Origin: Picochlorum sp. 'celeri'
Lineage: Eukaryota > Chlorophyta > Trebouxiophyceae
Assembly (NCBI GenBank): GCA_010909725.1
Contig: JAACMV010000005.1
Span: forward strand, 558,001 to 622,000
DNA: 64,000 bases
Reading direction: 5' to 3'
Positions 9,644-20,541 of the stretch are shown in pieces. Position 1 is the first letter of the stretch. Every line of letters starts with the position of its first letter. The translations under genes were made by a program, and so were the position numbers. The notes beneath the pieces are model-generated. The model did not search any database. It was not told the origin of the DNA and saw only the letters and a list, made by a program, of their open reading frames with translations.

Positions 9644-12600
9644 TTATTGCTCTGCTGATGCATCCCGCATGGGTTGGTCTGGTCCAGCATCGTCTGCAGC
9701 AGAGAGCAAATGATCAAACATGGGGGTGGTCCCAGGGGGGTAAAGTTGATTTCCTATATCGTCTGCCTGTTGCCTGGGTATTTCTTGCATGGGATTTCTT
9801 TCCTCCTCCTCCTCCTCTTCTTCTTCTTCATGTACGCCATCAGCTGACACAGGGGGCTTTTGAGGGGATGCCCGGATGATTGCTGATTCCCTTTCAATCC
9901 ACGCATTGAACTTTTTGGACTTTGCCTCATTGATGGTCTTGGTCTTCTTCTCGTCCAATTTTTGTCGTTTTCGCAGGAGGAAATCTTCAGTGCCGAGAAC
10001 ATAGGCAATTTTCCTTGTTTTGCGGGCTAATGTTGTGCCAAGTTTGCATTCCAGTCCGTTCCTTGAGATGATGCTGCTTCGGATAAAGTCTGATGACATT
10101 GTATCAGCATCAGATGAATCTTTGATGCCAATTTGATCCAGGTTTCTCTTCAGGCAGACTGGGACTCTCTCTGGGCCTTCGTCTGTCTCTGCATACTCGG
10201 TTGCTACACACGTGCCAGCCATCTGTCCAGCTTCGTCTGTCGCTATATACTCCTCAATATATCCTCTAAATCTAGAATCTACAACGGGAGGAACTTCTGA
10301 TTTGTCGCCTTCCAAGTACTGGAATGTCAGCTGATGATCTTCAGTGAACTCAAATCTCACTGTTGGTTCATCACCATGAATGACTCTCGTGTTTGCATAA
10401 TACACGCTATCAACCACAGGAACACTACGGGAGTTTTCATACTTCCATAAATCTATCAATCGATGGGTTTGGTCCTCTGTCAGGCAGGTGAGCGCTTGTC
10501 GGACGAGCTTCTGCACCAGTTTGTCCAATGTGAAGAGTTGGTAGCTATTTGTGCCAAGAAGAGCCCTGCAATCGTCTTCGTAGGTTGAAGGGTCAGTACT
10601 GCCTTGAATGAGTGACTCTGCCATTCCCATAAATGTATCATGCATTGCTCTGGCATCCCCCTCCTTTTCACACTGAGCAGCAGCGCACTGGCGAGCAGTC
10701 TTCATTCTATCAAACAAAATCTGATGGAGTCTCAGCAAGACAAACAAGGATTCGTTTCCATAGAAGATTCTGCAATGGCCTTGACGAGGTCTCTTGTCTT
10801 TTCCAGACACCAGTGGGGCAACTGGACGGCACCCAGCAAACTGAGCTTCTGCTGCTTCATCTTCTTCAGAATTCTCAGCATCTGTCACGTCATCAGCCCT
10901 GTCTTTGACGTCGCCACTCTCTACATCCGTTACGTGTTCTTTGTCGTCCTTTTCATTCACTTGAGTCTCCTCATCCTCTCCAGTCGCGGCAGCAGCATCC
11001 ATATCTGTGGATGCTTCTGTATCTGGAGCAGCTGCTCGTGCTGCTCGTGGGGTTGTTCCTGGAGGTGGTGCATCACCTCCTCCATCCTCCATGCGCTTTT
11101 GTTCAGCTTCCATGCAGATACATTTCAGCTCGAAAAAGGTCTCGAAAAAGTTGTGGTAGAAATGTCTGACCCGCTTTGATGCGTCTATGGTCAACATGTT
11201 GTCGATCGCTGACTGAACGATGCGATTCGTGTCCTCAGCCACCTGACGGTCAGAAAAGTCTGACGTGATGTGAGGTGTAACTCGAGAGGCAAAGTCCACA
11301 CGACCAGCAAGGCTCATCAAAATGGACACCTTTTCATTCTTCTTCTTGTCAGAAATATCCTTGAGCTCTGTGAACAGCAATTTTGGTGTAAGAGTCTTCT
11401 TCTCGGACTGTTTGAAATAGAATGAGCGATGATCCAGCGACTTTTTGTAATTTTCTTTGAAAATCGCCTGCCAATGGGCCATCATCTCCTTCTTTGTCTC
11501 GGACCACTCGAGAGCTTTTTGTTCCAGACGAGGGAGAATTGTTGGTACAGCCACAGCAGGATTCTGCCTCAACAACGCAAGCATTTGCTGTGCACCCTCT
11601 CCATATACCCGATGGACAGCTCTGTAATGAAAGGCCCGCAATGCTCCTTCAGGCAACTGCCATGATGCCTTGGCATCCTCTGGAAGCTCTGAAATCTGCT
11701 CCACCAAAGGTTTCATGGCCTTGATGGCAGATGCATTCTGATTCATAATCATATCCAGTTCGAAATGATCATCCTCTGCCATGAACAAAAAGTCTTCGTA
11801 TTGATTCTTCCTGTAATGCTTGAAGTTGTAATCTTCAGATCCAGAGGTGACTGAAACCCAGTCATCGTTCATCAATGCAGCCATTGCAGGATCACGACCA
11901 GTTGTCCTGAGTTTTGGGTACGACGATGGCAACTGCACATATGATGGCGTTATCCTCTCCCAGTTGCCAACCTCAAGCTCCGAGATGGGCATCGAGAGAT
12001 ACTTGTGCGTCAGATTGGCATGACGAGATCTATCTCGTGCCTGGTATGGTCTTGAATATGGATCATCTGGCCCCAGCTCTGATCGCAATAAAAATTCATT
12101 CAAAGCAGCCAACAAATCTGGATGCTTTCCAATGATATCTTTTTGCAACGTCACCAATTCATCCCGTGTCACAACATCATCAGCATAGAGGCTGAGGCAT
12201 TTCAAAAAGTCACTGTATGACACATCATTCCTGATCCTATTCTTCACCTTGTGTAAAAATGCAAACTCTCGTTGAACTTTTGGATCATCCCGTCGCAATG
12301 GAGGAGGCGCACGCTTTGGTTTGCCTGCCGCCGCTCCATAGGCACCACCAGCTCTGCGAGGCGCCGCTGTCTGTCGCCGTGCCTGTGCTGGGGCAGCATC
12401 TGGCAAAAAGTACGAAAACTCATTCAACAAATCCTCATGATGTCTGAACAAGAGGGCAACCTCTTCATACACACTCTGAATAGTCTTCAAACCCTTCCTG
12501 TACTGGTTCAAAATCTCCAAGAATGCCTTGTACACCCGTTCATCATTTGCAAAGGTTTGCTTGATTCTGTTCACATACGTGATGGCCTGATCGAATTCCA

Positions 12601-12883
12601 CAGGCGACTTTTGCTGCGGTGGCCAGTTTGGCAAATCTTCCAGCTTGATTTCATACCCTTTGGGCAAAAATGTGTTGAACCCAAGAATCAATTCCGAATG
12701 CCCATAGAAGAGATTCTTCACCTTTTTAATCACCCCAGCAGTATCAATTGTCTGAGCTTTGAACTGCTTCATGATGTCCAAGAAATTATCATACACTTTT
12801 CTATTATTTGCAAAGCGACTTTTGACTTCTCTGAGATAACTCAGAGCGTCGTTCGTCGTCAACTTTTCCCGTTTCTCATCCAT
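9644..12883 (-). CDS. SIN3: SIN3 transcriptional co-repressor scaffold
   Basis: The protein is 1079 aa from the ATG at 12883; the frame is open upstream to a TTG only. SIN3 scaffolds the histone deacetylase co-repressor complex in the nucleus. Three paired amphipathic helix domains are visible: PAH1 (about 10-77, DALSYLREVKSRF to YGHSELILGF), PAH2 (about 96-161, AITYVNRIKQTF to HHEDLLNEF) and PAH3 (about 204-269). The HDAC-interaction region follows, with SYPKLRTTGRD then a block around 330-360. An acidic low-complexity region (around 620-710) precedes the conserved C-terminal Sin3a_C-like part. Residues near 1035-1050 form a Glu run encoded by a GAG-type repeat. It is a single exon, shorter than plant SIN3-like proteins. 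Its 5' end lies about 330 bp from the KDZ transposon insertion. Confidence 0.93.
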   Translation of the reverse strand: MDEKREKLTTNDALSYLREVKSRFANNRKVYDNFLDIMKQFKAQTIDTAGVIKKVKNLFYGHSELILGFNTFLPKGYEIKLEDLPNWPPQQKSPVEFDQAITYVNRIKQTFANDERVYKAFLEILNQYRKGLKTIQSVYEEVALLFRHHEDLLNEFSYFLPDAAPAQARRQTAAPRRAGGAYGAAAGKPKRAPPPLRRDDPKVQREFAFLHKVKNRIRNDVSYSDFLKCLSLYADDVVTRDELVTLQKDIIGKHPDLLAALNEFLLRSELGPDDPYSRPYQARDRSRHANLTHKYLSMPISELEVGNWERITPSYVQLPSSYPKLRTTGRDPAMAALMNDDWVSVTSGSEDYNFKHYRKNQYEDFLFMAEDDHFELDMIMNQNASAIKAMKPLVEQISELPEDAKASWQLPEGALRAFHYRAVHRVYGEGAQQMLALLRQNPAVAVPTILPRLEQKALEWSETKKEMMAHWQAIFKENYKKSLDHRSFYFKQSEKKTLTPKLLFTELKDISDKKKNEKVSILMSLAGRVDFASRVTPHITSDFSDRQVAEDTNRIVQSAIDNMLTIDASKRVRHFYHNFFETFFELKCICMEAEQKRMEDGGGDAPPPGTTPRAARAAAPDTEASTDMDAAAATGEDEETQVNEKDDKEHVTDVESGDVKDRADDVTDAENSEEDEAAEAQFAGCRPVAPLVSGKDKRPRQGHCRIFYGNESLFVLLRLHQILFDRMKTARQCAAAQCEKEGDARAMHDTFMGMAESLIQGSTDPSTYEDDCRALLGTNSYQLFTLDKLVQKLVRQALTCLTEDQTHRLIDLWKYENSRSVPVVDSVYYANTRVIHGDEPTVRFEFTEDHQLTFQYLEGDKSEVPPVVDSRFRGYIEEYIATDEAGQMAGTCVATEYAETDEGPERVPVCLKRNLDQIGIKDSSDADTMSSDFIRSSIISRNGLECKLGTTLARKTRKIAYVLGTEDFLLRKRQKLDEKKTKTINEAKSKKFNAWIERESAIIRASPQKPPVSADGVHEEEEEEEEEERNPMQEIPRQQADDIGNQLYPPGTTPMFDHLLSAADDAGPDQPMRDASAEQ

Positions 12884-13212
12884 TGTGTCCTTCAACGTAC
12901 AACAGGATCGATGGTATCGCAATCAACTTGTCTCTCTGCTGCTTATAGTACTGCACACTTTGTCTTCATATCGAATCAAAAGGGCACGTGTGATTCCGCT
13001 TGTCGACGCGTATCAGGCTAATGTGTTCCAACACCCTACACAAGGAAATTCAAACGAGTCATTCCAATGGCATGATATGCTACTCCAGCATGTCTTGCTG
13101 CTAGACCAGAATATAAAATATATGTATATCAATACATGAAGGCAATCGGAGGGCATCGTGCCTCGTGTCCACCCAAACCCCTCCCACCCCATCAGTGCCC
13201 TGTGGAACATTG

Positions 13213-13222
13213 CCCTGACACG
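13213..13222 (+). repeat. Left copy of putative target-site duplication
   Basis: CCCTGACACG, identical to 20532-20541. It is placed seven bases outside the GCGCATGG core of the left terminal repeat, the same offset as on the right side. Confidence 0.7.
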
Positions 13223-13229
13223 TTCTAAG

Positions 13230-13279
13230 GCGCATGGAAATTGGCTCAAAAATGGGGTTCTCGGATCGCCGTCGGGTCA
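13230..13279 (+). repeat. Left terminal inverted repeat of the KDZ element
   Basis: It begins GCGCATGGAAATTGGCTC and ends CCGTCGGGTCA. The reverse complement of 20461-20524 begins GCGCATGGGAAACTAGGC, runs into AAAAA as here, and ends with the same CCGTCGGGTCA. The two arms differ by small indels and a spacer about 14 bases longer on the right. Confidence 0.8.
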
Positions 13280-13559
13280 GTCGTCGGTGCCCTCGGGTGG
13301 GCCTGGGACCAAAACTCCTGACCTGCACAGTGCATCTTTTATTCCGCTGATTGCTCAGAAATGCTTCAAATAATTCCAAATATCTATTTTTAAATTGGAG
13401 TAGCATTTGGTTACAGGTGTTGTGGCACGTGTGCAGACCGTTGTCAGCACCGAGCCCGGTTGATTGCGCTGGGCTGTACAGGGCGATATAGCACGCCACC
13501 GACGCCATACAAACTAAACTAACTAATATTGAAATATATATAGTACTTTCATGGCGTAA

Positions 13560-16500
13560 ATGGCACGTAGGAAGAAGAATACGCTGTGGTTGCGAAGTCG
13601 CATTCAACATCCTATCCGCTATTGCCAGGTTGTCGCCGCAGAGGAAAGGAAATTGCGCAGAATACTCAGAGATAATCCAAATTATTCTGATAGTACACGA
13701 GTAAGGAGTAGGGTTCGCAGAGCTCGCTGGTCGGTGACCAGGGAATATCCGGGTTTGGCCCCTTTTGTTTCTGAGCCCCAGGAGACCGAGGATCGTGGCC
13801 AGGATTCCGAAGAAGAGTACGAATCTGATGATTCATATGATGGTATTGTTTCAAGGAGGAATTTGGAGTCTGAGAGGAGTGTGCACGAGGAGAGAAACAA
13901 GAGAGAGGAAGAGGCATGGGGCAAAGTGAGGAACAAGATAGTTGACCAGGCCAAATTACGCCACAGGGATCGACGGCACAGCCTGCAAGTCGCTATGCAC
14001 ACTGAAAAAGAACGTATAAAAAGTAAGGTGGAGTCGGTATCGAAAACATGCCCGCGTTGCCGTGGCAGTGGTTCATTGTTGTCAGAGTTTGACAGGAGGA
14101 AAGTCACCATCCTCACCATGCAGTTTTGCCATGTTATCAGCATCCCTCTGGTAGAATGCGCGCGGTACGAAATGAAACATGAAAGAAAAAAATAATGTGA
14201 GGCGATTCACGACGTATTGCATCGCAGGTGCAACATGCATGGCCCAAGTGGCTGTGGCAGATTCCATGTGATTCCAGCAGACATTGATGCCTTTCCCTCA
14301 ACTCCTGATTGGGTATGTTCGACATCAATATCACGTCCGTCCGCAGTGAAAAGACACAATAAGCATTATGTTGGTTATATGCAGCCTTTTGATCTTTTCC
14401 ACGCACTCAGGGATGACAAAGTAGTCTTGTACCACATGGACTTGCTGACTTTCCTCAGGGATCAGATAGACTTCTCTCCAAGGCTGGCCGTGTCTTCATT
14501 CGCCAAGGGTTTTAAGCGCACATTAATGAGGAATGGATGCCATGTCAAGATTAGTGCAGAACAGATGTCCAAGCACTTGAGCAGGGCTCTTCATGAGTAC
14601 ACCATTTTTGAGATGACTGCCAATGATCCATACATGTACTCCTCCACCCATAGAGACTGTCCAATGGAGTGTCCCGCTTGTCTAGGCTCTCAAAATCATT
14701 TGATACATATATCAAAGACCAAAGTGGAGAAAGCTGGTGCAGATATGGCAACCTTTGAGCCAATTGCCTCTGGGAGTCAACTGCTGCTTCATTCAGTATA
14801 CATTGATGGGCACTATGGCTTGCCTCACATGGCGAAAGCAGGGAAATCTCGACAGTACGATCCTCCTTTTAGTATAAAACTCCTCCCTGACAACGAGGTG
14901 CAAGAGTTTGAAGAGCATTACACGTCGCAGCCAAGGGCTAATGCAGTGGCAACCTGTGGGTCTGAATTCCAGGCTGACTCAATGCTCAAGAGAAGGTCCC
15001 AGTACCACGACCGTACAGGAGTTGTGGGCGCATTTTGTAGACATGGATCGTGTTTACTCATGCTGAACATGACAAAAGGTATGCTGAGGTTCCCCTGGTC
15101 CAAATGTGGAGGCATAGCATGAAGACAGATTCAAATGTGTTGCAGGTGAGAAATGGTCCTACGCCTCCATGCTGCTGGAGCGTATCGCCGGGCAAATAGG
15201 GCTACCAATAAATCTTTGGTATGATATAAACTGTAGATACAAGGGACATGCGGTGTCATGGGCGACAGCAAAGCAACAAGAGCTTGGCACAATGGTGTCC
15301 TCATGGATCACCCAGGTGATGGCATACCCATTGCCCCCCATGCACTACCAGATGCACGACATTCCTTGTCAATTGAAGAACAGCTACCTGAGCGTAGAAT
15401 TTGCCGGTGTTGGAGCGGGGGAGCCCACGGAAATTGCTTGGTCCCACTTCAGGAAAGCAGGGCATGTACTACAGTATCAGTCCCTGTCTGGCAGAGCTGT
15501 GGGCATAGAGAAATTGGTGCGCAACTGGAATCGCACCAAGCGCCAAGGTTGCATAAAATTCTTGTGGGATGCAAGTCAACGCGCTGAGGCTAAAATTCAG
15601 CTAGCAGAGCGGGAAGTCCAAGAGCTAATAGGGCTGCTCCTGGCCAGTGGGCTCAGCCAAGATGAGGTATGCTCTGATGCTCTGATGCTCGTTGTTCATC
15701 GCAACCTGACCACTCAGTTCATGTAGGTGATACAAATGAGAGATAATCCTCCTGCAGCAGTAGATCGGTACCGTCCAGAACAGTCGTTTGAGGTCCAGTT
15801 TGCTGAAGCCAGGTTGAGGTACATCTATTTCAAACACTTTTGGGATTCAGTGAGAAGCCATCCCTTCTTCCGCGTGCTGCTCGGTCCAGATGTCGCAGAG
15901 ATGACAACGAAAAAAAAGTGTTTGGATATTGAAAATAGAAAAATGCGGGAAGCTCTGCGGAGATTGCCCCAAGGGTATGTCAACAATGCATATGAGTGTC
16001 GCAAGGGGGAGATGGGTTTGCTGGCATGGAGGCTACGATGCGAGCAAAATAGGGTGACGGCTCTTTTTCATCAGAAAGAAATACTTCGTTTACAAGAAAA
16101 TAGAATGCTCACCCGCCGAGGCGAGGCCGCAAGGCTAAGGAAGAGGAAAAAGGTGTGCCTTGGTTGCTCCATGAGGTTCTTCATGTTTGAACTTGACCCA
16201 TGTGTACCTTTCCCTGCAGGCTCTGGAGAGTCAACTGCGTAAAGTTGTTCGCCAGGTCATTGATATAAGCTCCCTTATATACAGTATACATTGCGAGAAC
16301 TGCTTGGAGCGTGGTCAGGGTGGCCCAATTGCAAGCATAGTGTTCCCTGATTTTGCTTCCTACATGAGGGCAGTGTCTCCCCCTGAAACGAGGCAGGCAT
16401 GGGAGGAAGCCGAGGTCATTTATCGCTTGGTTGGTCCATTTCAAGATGGAGAGCCATTGAATGCACAACGGTTTCATGCCGCGTTGGAGGAAGGCAGGTA

Positions 16501-16996
16501 TCCTTGGATTTCAAACAGTTCTACCATGGTGGAAAGCTACAGGGTTCAACTGCATGCCAAGGCTAATCTCCTCTCGAGAGCAAGAGAGGAGAAACAACTT
16601 TTGCTCGAGGAGATAAAAGGATGTGAGTTGCTGCTTCATAGCGAAAAAACCGCTGTCGATGCCGAGATTGCTGGGATTCAGGGGAGAATTGAGGAGCACC
16701 AACTGCATCAGGATGCAAGAATACCAGAGGAGAACAGCCCATATGCTTACACGCTGGGTGTGGAGCTTCAAGAGCAACACAGTCATGTTGAATCGCTCTA
16801 TTTTCACAAACTGCAGCTGGAAAAAGTGAAGGCGGAGGTTTCAACGCTTGCTACTAAAGCACGGCTGTGCGCAGATGTGTTCGTTAGGGGTGCCCGTCCC
16901 GACCATTCGCAGATACTGGATGATACGCCAGCACAGGACGATGACCCGTTCGATAATGAAATAAATAATGAAGAAACTGAAGTTGTTGCCGAATAG
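13560..16996 (+). CDS. KDZ transposase (five exons, intact)
   Basis: Exons 13560-14164, 14228-15078, 15146-15666, 15727-16152 and 16220-16996 join in phase across four introns of 60-67 nt, giving 1059 aa. KDZ transposases are RNaseH-fold enzymes with an N-terminal cysteine cluster. Here CPRC is followed by FCH and then CARCNMHGPSGC, ahead of AFPSTP, the segment that follows the CxC cluster in this family. Candidate catalytic acids are Asp395 in YIDGHYG, Asp512 in WYDINC and Glu581 in GEPTEIAW. The C-terminal third is helical and Arg/Glu-rich, probably coiled coil. An apparent TAG at 15724 falls inside the third intron (GTATGC donor, ATGTAG acceptor), so it is not a break. It would excise and integrate the surrounding element. 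Confidence 0.9.
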
Positions 16997-18585
16997 AGGG
17001 TGAAGGAAGCACGCGAGAAGTTTGGTCACTCGAGCCAATTGAATTGCACTTCGTGGAATGTCTTCGATTCTCCAAACTCTACTCGCATTGAGTCTGCATT
17101 AGGTTCCAAATATGTTATAGTAATGTAAATGTGAATTATTTTGCAATGTAATGCAAAGGCGTCAATTTCCTTCGCCTAACGGTAAAGTCCGCATGTCTGC
17201 AACATGCGTCAAGTCTCCGAACTTGTCGATCTGAGACCATTTTGTATTTGGCTTTCGATTACACTCAAAATTAGTAAAAACCCATAGTTTCTAAGCAACT
17301 CACATCCGAAATGGAGCGGGAGATCGCCAGGTCCCAGGAAGAGCTCGAACATGCCATTTCAAACACTGCCAAGTTCCTGGGCTTGTGCAGCGCACTCCTC
17401 GCCTATTCTTCCAAACTAGACATGCGTTTAGCAAATAAATACTTGATTTAATGATTGAGTTAGGTTGTGCAGAGCAAGGGTAGCATGCGCGGCCCAAAAA
17501 GGAATTCCTCCAAAATGTCGTTGGAGCCGAGCTTCTCTAGTTCGGGCGTATTCGGTGCTATATACCAATCAAATCATTGCAAATACTTCAATGTGTATTA
17601 GTATACCACAGAATAGGCACGGGGGACACTGGTCGTGACTGCAGCGCTCGTAGGCCTCCGCCTCGAGCAACGCCCCTGTTTCGCTCGTTTGCTGCTTGTC
17701 TGAGGCATGAGAGACTCGCAAACTCGTTCCATATCCCTTAGAAAATATTTCTAAGCCTAAAGAAGCGGGTGGGAGGGCGTTTGCAGTGACCGCCCCCAGG
17801 GCCGGAACGAGTTTTGGCACCAAAAAAGCCTGCCTAAACGCTTGTGCACTTGGGTCACTCGGAATTTCGGTCACGCTATTTCGACCCGTTCGCCGATTCA
17901 TACCACTAAATAGCATATAAATAATGTATAGAGCTTCTTGAATCGGCGAAATATGCGCGGGAACGCCTTCTGGAGGGGAAAAGAGCCCCAGCTGGCCAGC
18001 TCCAACTGCAGGTTCCCAAGACGCTCCATCCAACTCTCCGAGCAATGTCGCGTCACAGCGAACCCGAACCTCGCATCAGATCCCAAATTTAGATTTAGTT
18101 TTTAATAAAGATCCTTTGGAGACGCGTATTATTGAATTGCGTTCCTTGTATGCGTGCCCAAAAGACGACAACATGTCGCAAAACAGGCATGGAGATCCCC
18201 CACCTGACGAGAACTGCCTCTGCTGGCGCACATATTGGTGCGCAACAGTTGCGATGACATCTTTTAGTATTATGCATCTAAATTCTTGCGCCCTCAATAC
18301 CAGGACAAGGCACACGCCCCGTCACTGACACGTTCTCCGATGTTGGAAATGTGCGTTCAAGTTCTGAAATTACCGTGGAGAAGATCTAACCGCGCATTGC
18401 CGCATCAATGAAATATAAATTTAATTTAGATTCAATTGGGCATTCGATGTGGAGCAGGTTATGGCCAAAGCTCGCACATTTCTCGCCTTCTCATCACCTT
18501 GCCCAACTGCCCCAAGTTGTTCTGGCGCATGAGATGCGTTCCTCCCATCCTTTAGGAGAGTACAGGCCATTCCCGCACCCTGATT
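16997..18585. other. Non-coding interior of the KDZ element
   Basis: This is the 1.6 kb between the stops of the two convergent element genes. Minus-strand frames near 17569-18045 and 18076-18315 lack good starts. The 12-mer CTGACACGTTCT at 18325-18336 repeats the sequence at the left boundary (13215-13226). Around 17170-17235 there is tRNA-like sequence (see rejected items). No supported gene was found. Confidence 0.5.
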
Positions 18586-20212
18586 CTATTGTTTTCGTTT
18601 TTTGGGCCTACCGCGCCTCTTTGTGAGGCTACCACGTGGCCTTCCTCGCCCCCTGGGTGCAACCTGTTCTGCAGTGGCAAGTGATGGCTCAGCCTCTTCA
18701 AGCTGGTCACGATCCCCGCCGCGCAAATTGAGGACAGTAACTTGCTCTACACTTCCATCAATTATAATATTCTCCTCCGGGTCAGATGGTAGCGCTCTCT
18801 CGATAGATGGTGGGGCAAGCTGTCCAGCATGGATGTTACCTGCAGCAGGATGCTGTGCAGCACTCACAGCTGCCATTTCTTGGGTTGCAACCGCATTGAT
18901 ATCCAGCGACCCCTCTACAAAATCATTTAATACTTCGTTCTGTTCGGGGTGCAATCCCAGCGCGAGCTCCATGGGGGCCGTACCTCCACCAGCTGCTGCT
19001 GGGAGAACCACATCTGCACCCAGGGGGTTGTCACTTCCTCTGCCGTCTTGTTGCGGCGCATGCCGGTCCGAGGGCGCACTGAATGAATTATGCCTATCAT
19101 CAAAATAAGCATCAAACGTTCTTCGTATATGGTGCGGGTCAGGGCCATGTCTTCCCATGTCCTCTGCTACCTGAGTCATGATGCCTGCCCCCTCCTCTTC
19201 CTCTTGTTCAATTCCCTTGGTTTCGTACCACAAATCTTTGTCAACGCGACGAAAATGCTCTATTAGTATGTTTATTTGAGCCTTGGATAAGGCAGAATAG
19301 CAAATGAAGGGAACTTGCTCTGGCCATGATGCATGTTGCCTTGCCAATGTGCACCTTTCACACCCACCATTGCATTCCGATTGTCTAATATGCAACTTAG
19401 TGGCGCTAGTAACGGCAACATGGATATCTGTAGAGGAAAGAACTGCAGCAAGAAGACGAATGCTTTGTGAGAGACTCATCTCATCTCATCTCAGCCAAGC
19501 CACAATGGGCTAGCAGTCTAGTGCAGCCCTCAACCCTGTTTGGCCTTTATTCCGTATCTGCAAACTGCTATCAAGATAATAGAAATTCACACACCTCTAT
19601 TAGTCTCCGTTGCAGCCTCTTTCATTGCCCTCTTAGCATGCTCTCTCAGCTTATGGACCTTGATGTCAATCAGAGCCTTCAGAGTTTCCTCATCATCCTT
19701 TACCCCTTGATCCACCATGACAAACCGTTCCTGATGAATGTTACATTGCAAATCGCAATGATATCGGTGGAGAGACTCGCATTCGCTCGCAACTCGCTCG
19801 GCATACTCCTTTCTCAAACCTGCACAGAAGCTAGCAGGTCACCCACAACATGAACACCTTGGTGTGGGCTTGTGCTACCCACAGGCCTCGATCGTGGCCA
19901 CCACTACACGTTCATACAACCATACATACCATTTTGATACAAAGAGCTGCGAATTACCGTGGATTTGTGGTCCGGCCAGGTCAAAACACCCAAAAAGTCA
20001 GGGATGCTCACCAGGCCCCTTTCATCTTTGCTGAACAGCCGCTTGTGCTCACGAGACATCTCGTGTAAGCCTTTGCAGATCAATTTCGATATCTCTCTCT
20101 CCCATTTTTTCATTACAGCCTCCATTTTCCGCGTGCGGCGCTGGAAGTCGCGACGAACATCGGGGTCTTCCAAATGCCCCGGCATATGCGCTACACGATA
20201 CTCCAGATTCAT
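18586..20212 (-). CDS. KDZ passenger gene: AT-hook protein of unknown function (three exons)
   Basis: Proposed exons are 19930-20212, 19595-19819 and 18586-19484 (468 aa). The first junction is good: GTATGTATGG donor, GTGCAG acceptor, phase 1. The second has a GTGTGTGA donor but a poor acceptor (gatgag) and is uncertain; exon 3 also has its own ATG at 19479. Exon 1 has heptad-like Arg/Lys/Glu helices, and exon 2 has a Cys/His pattern HRYHCDLQCNIH. Exon 3 has CNGGCERC, an acidic region and, at the C-terminus, two AT-hook motifs (RGRGRPRG and KRRGRPKKRK), which bind the minor groove of AT-rich DNA. It lies inside the terminal repeats, convergent to the transposase. I infer a role in element mobility or chromatin targeting; no family was recognised. 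A TTTGCAG upstream of the ATG may end a 5' UTR intron. Confidence 0.55.
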
Positions 20213-20460
20213 GAGGCTGCAAATATATCAGTTATTAACTGACTTTAGTAGTATGAAACGGTCGAAGAGCGTTTAATTGCACGCAGTGAAACTCGAGAAC
20301 GCGTGTAACAATGGGCTCCCGGGAGGCCGGTTCTGCGCCGCTCCTTGGCCTCTCGTGCACTTTCGAGCGTTTTGTTGCGATATTTTAAATATTTTAAAGC
20401 CATTTCTGCTGCGATTGCGGGCCGCACAAACGAAAGCCACGCGAGTGTCACTCGATAAGG

Positions 20461-20524
20461 TGACCCGACGGATGCCTGGTCGGCCCACCGGCGGGTATGG
20501 TTTTTAGCCTAGTTTCCCATGCGC
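20461..20524 (-). repeat. Right terminal inverted repeat of the KDZ element
   Basis: Read on the minus strand it starts GCGCATGGGAAACTAGGC and reaches CCGTCGGGTCA at its inner end. It mirrors 13230-13279 with indels. Confidence 0.8.
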
Positions 20525-20531
20525 GTGACCT

Positions 20532-20541
20532 CCCTGACACG
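20532..20541 (+). repeat. Right copy of putative target-site duplication
   Basis: CCCTGACACG, identical in sequence and orientation to 13213-13222. It lies seven bases outside the right terminal repeat core. Confidence 0.7.

Larger units (their letters stand above)
13213..20541 (+). mobile_element. Complete KDZ (Kyakuja-Dileera-Zisupton) DNA transposon
   Basis: A block of about 7.3 kb sits between SIN3 and SEC23. The 10-mer CCCTGACACG occurs at 13213-13222 and again, in the same orientation, at 20532-20541, as expected for a target-site duplication. Exactly seven bases inside each copy begins a terminal inverted repeat: GCGCATGG at 13230 and its complement ending at 20524. The repeats continue imperfectly and share an internal CCGTCGGGTCA. 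Between them lie an intact five-exon KDZ transposase (plus strand) and a convergent multi-exon gene with AT-hooks (minus strand). The absence of stops or frameshifts in the transposase suggests recent insertion. The 10-bp repeat is slightly longer than the 8-9 bp I recall for KDZ elements, so the true boundary may differ by a base or two. Confidence 0.85.

Noticed and set aside
12934..13139. Short plus-strand frames between SIN3 and the transposon
   Set aside because: They are mirror frames of SIN3 upstream sequence with no start context or motif.
15724..15726. In-frame TAG that appeared to break the transposase
   Set aside because: A GTATGC donor at 15667 and an ATGTAG acceptor ending at 15726 define a 60-nt phase-0 intron that removes it, matching the size of the other introns.
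17170..17235. tRNA-like sequence inside the KDZ element: D-loop-like TAACGGTAAAG, a GCATG/CATGC stem around TCTGCAA, and a TCGATC word
   Set aside because: No matching acceptor stem, the base before the would-be anticodon is C rather than the invariant T, and the D and T stems do not pair. It may be a decayed tRNA-derived sequence, but a tRNA gene is not supported.
17569..18045. 158-codon minus-strand frame in the transposon interior, a possible third element gene
   Set aside because: It starts at TTG, its first ATG is deep inside, and no splice partner or motif was found.
20245..20451. Possible extra 5' exon of the passenger gene (Met at about 20409)
   Set aside because: No donor in the right phase joins it to the acceptor at 20221, and it overlaps sequence next to the terminal repeat.
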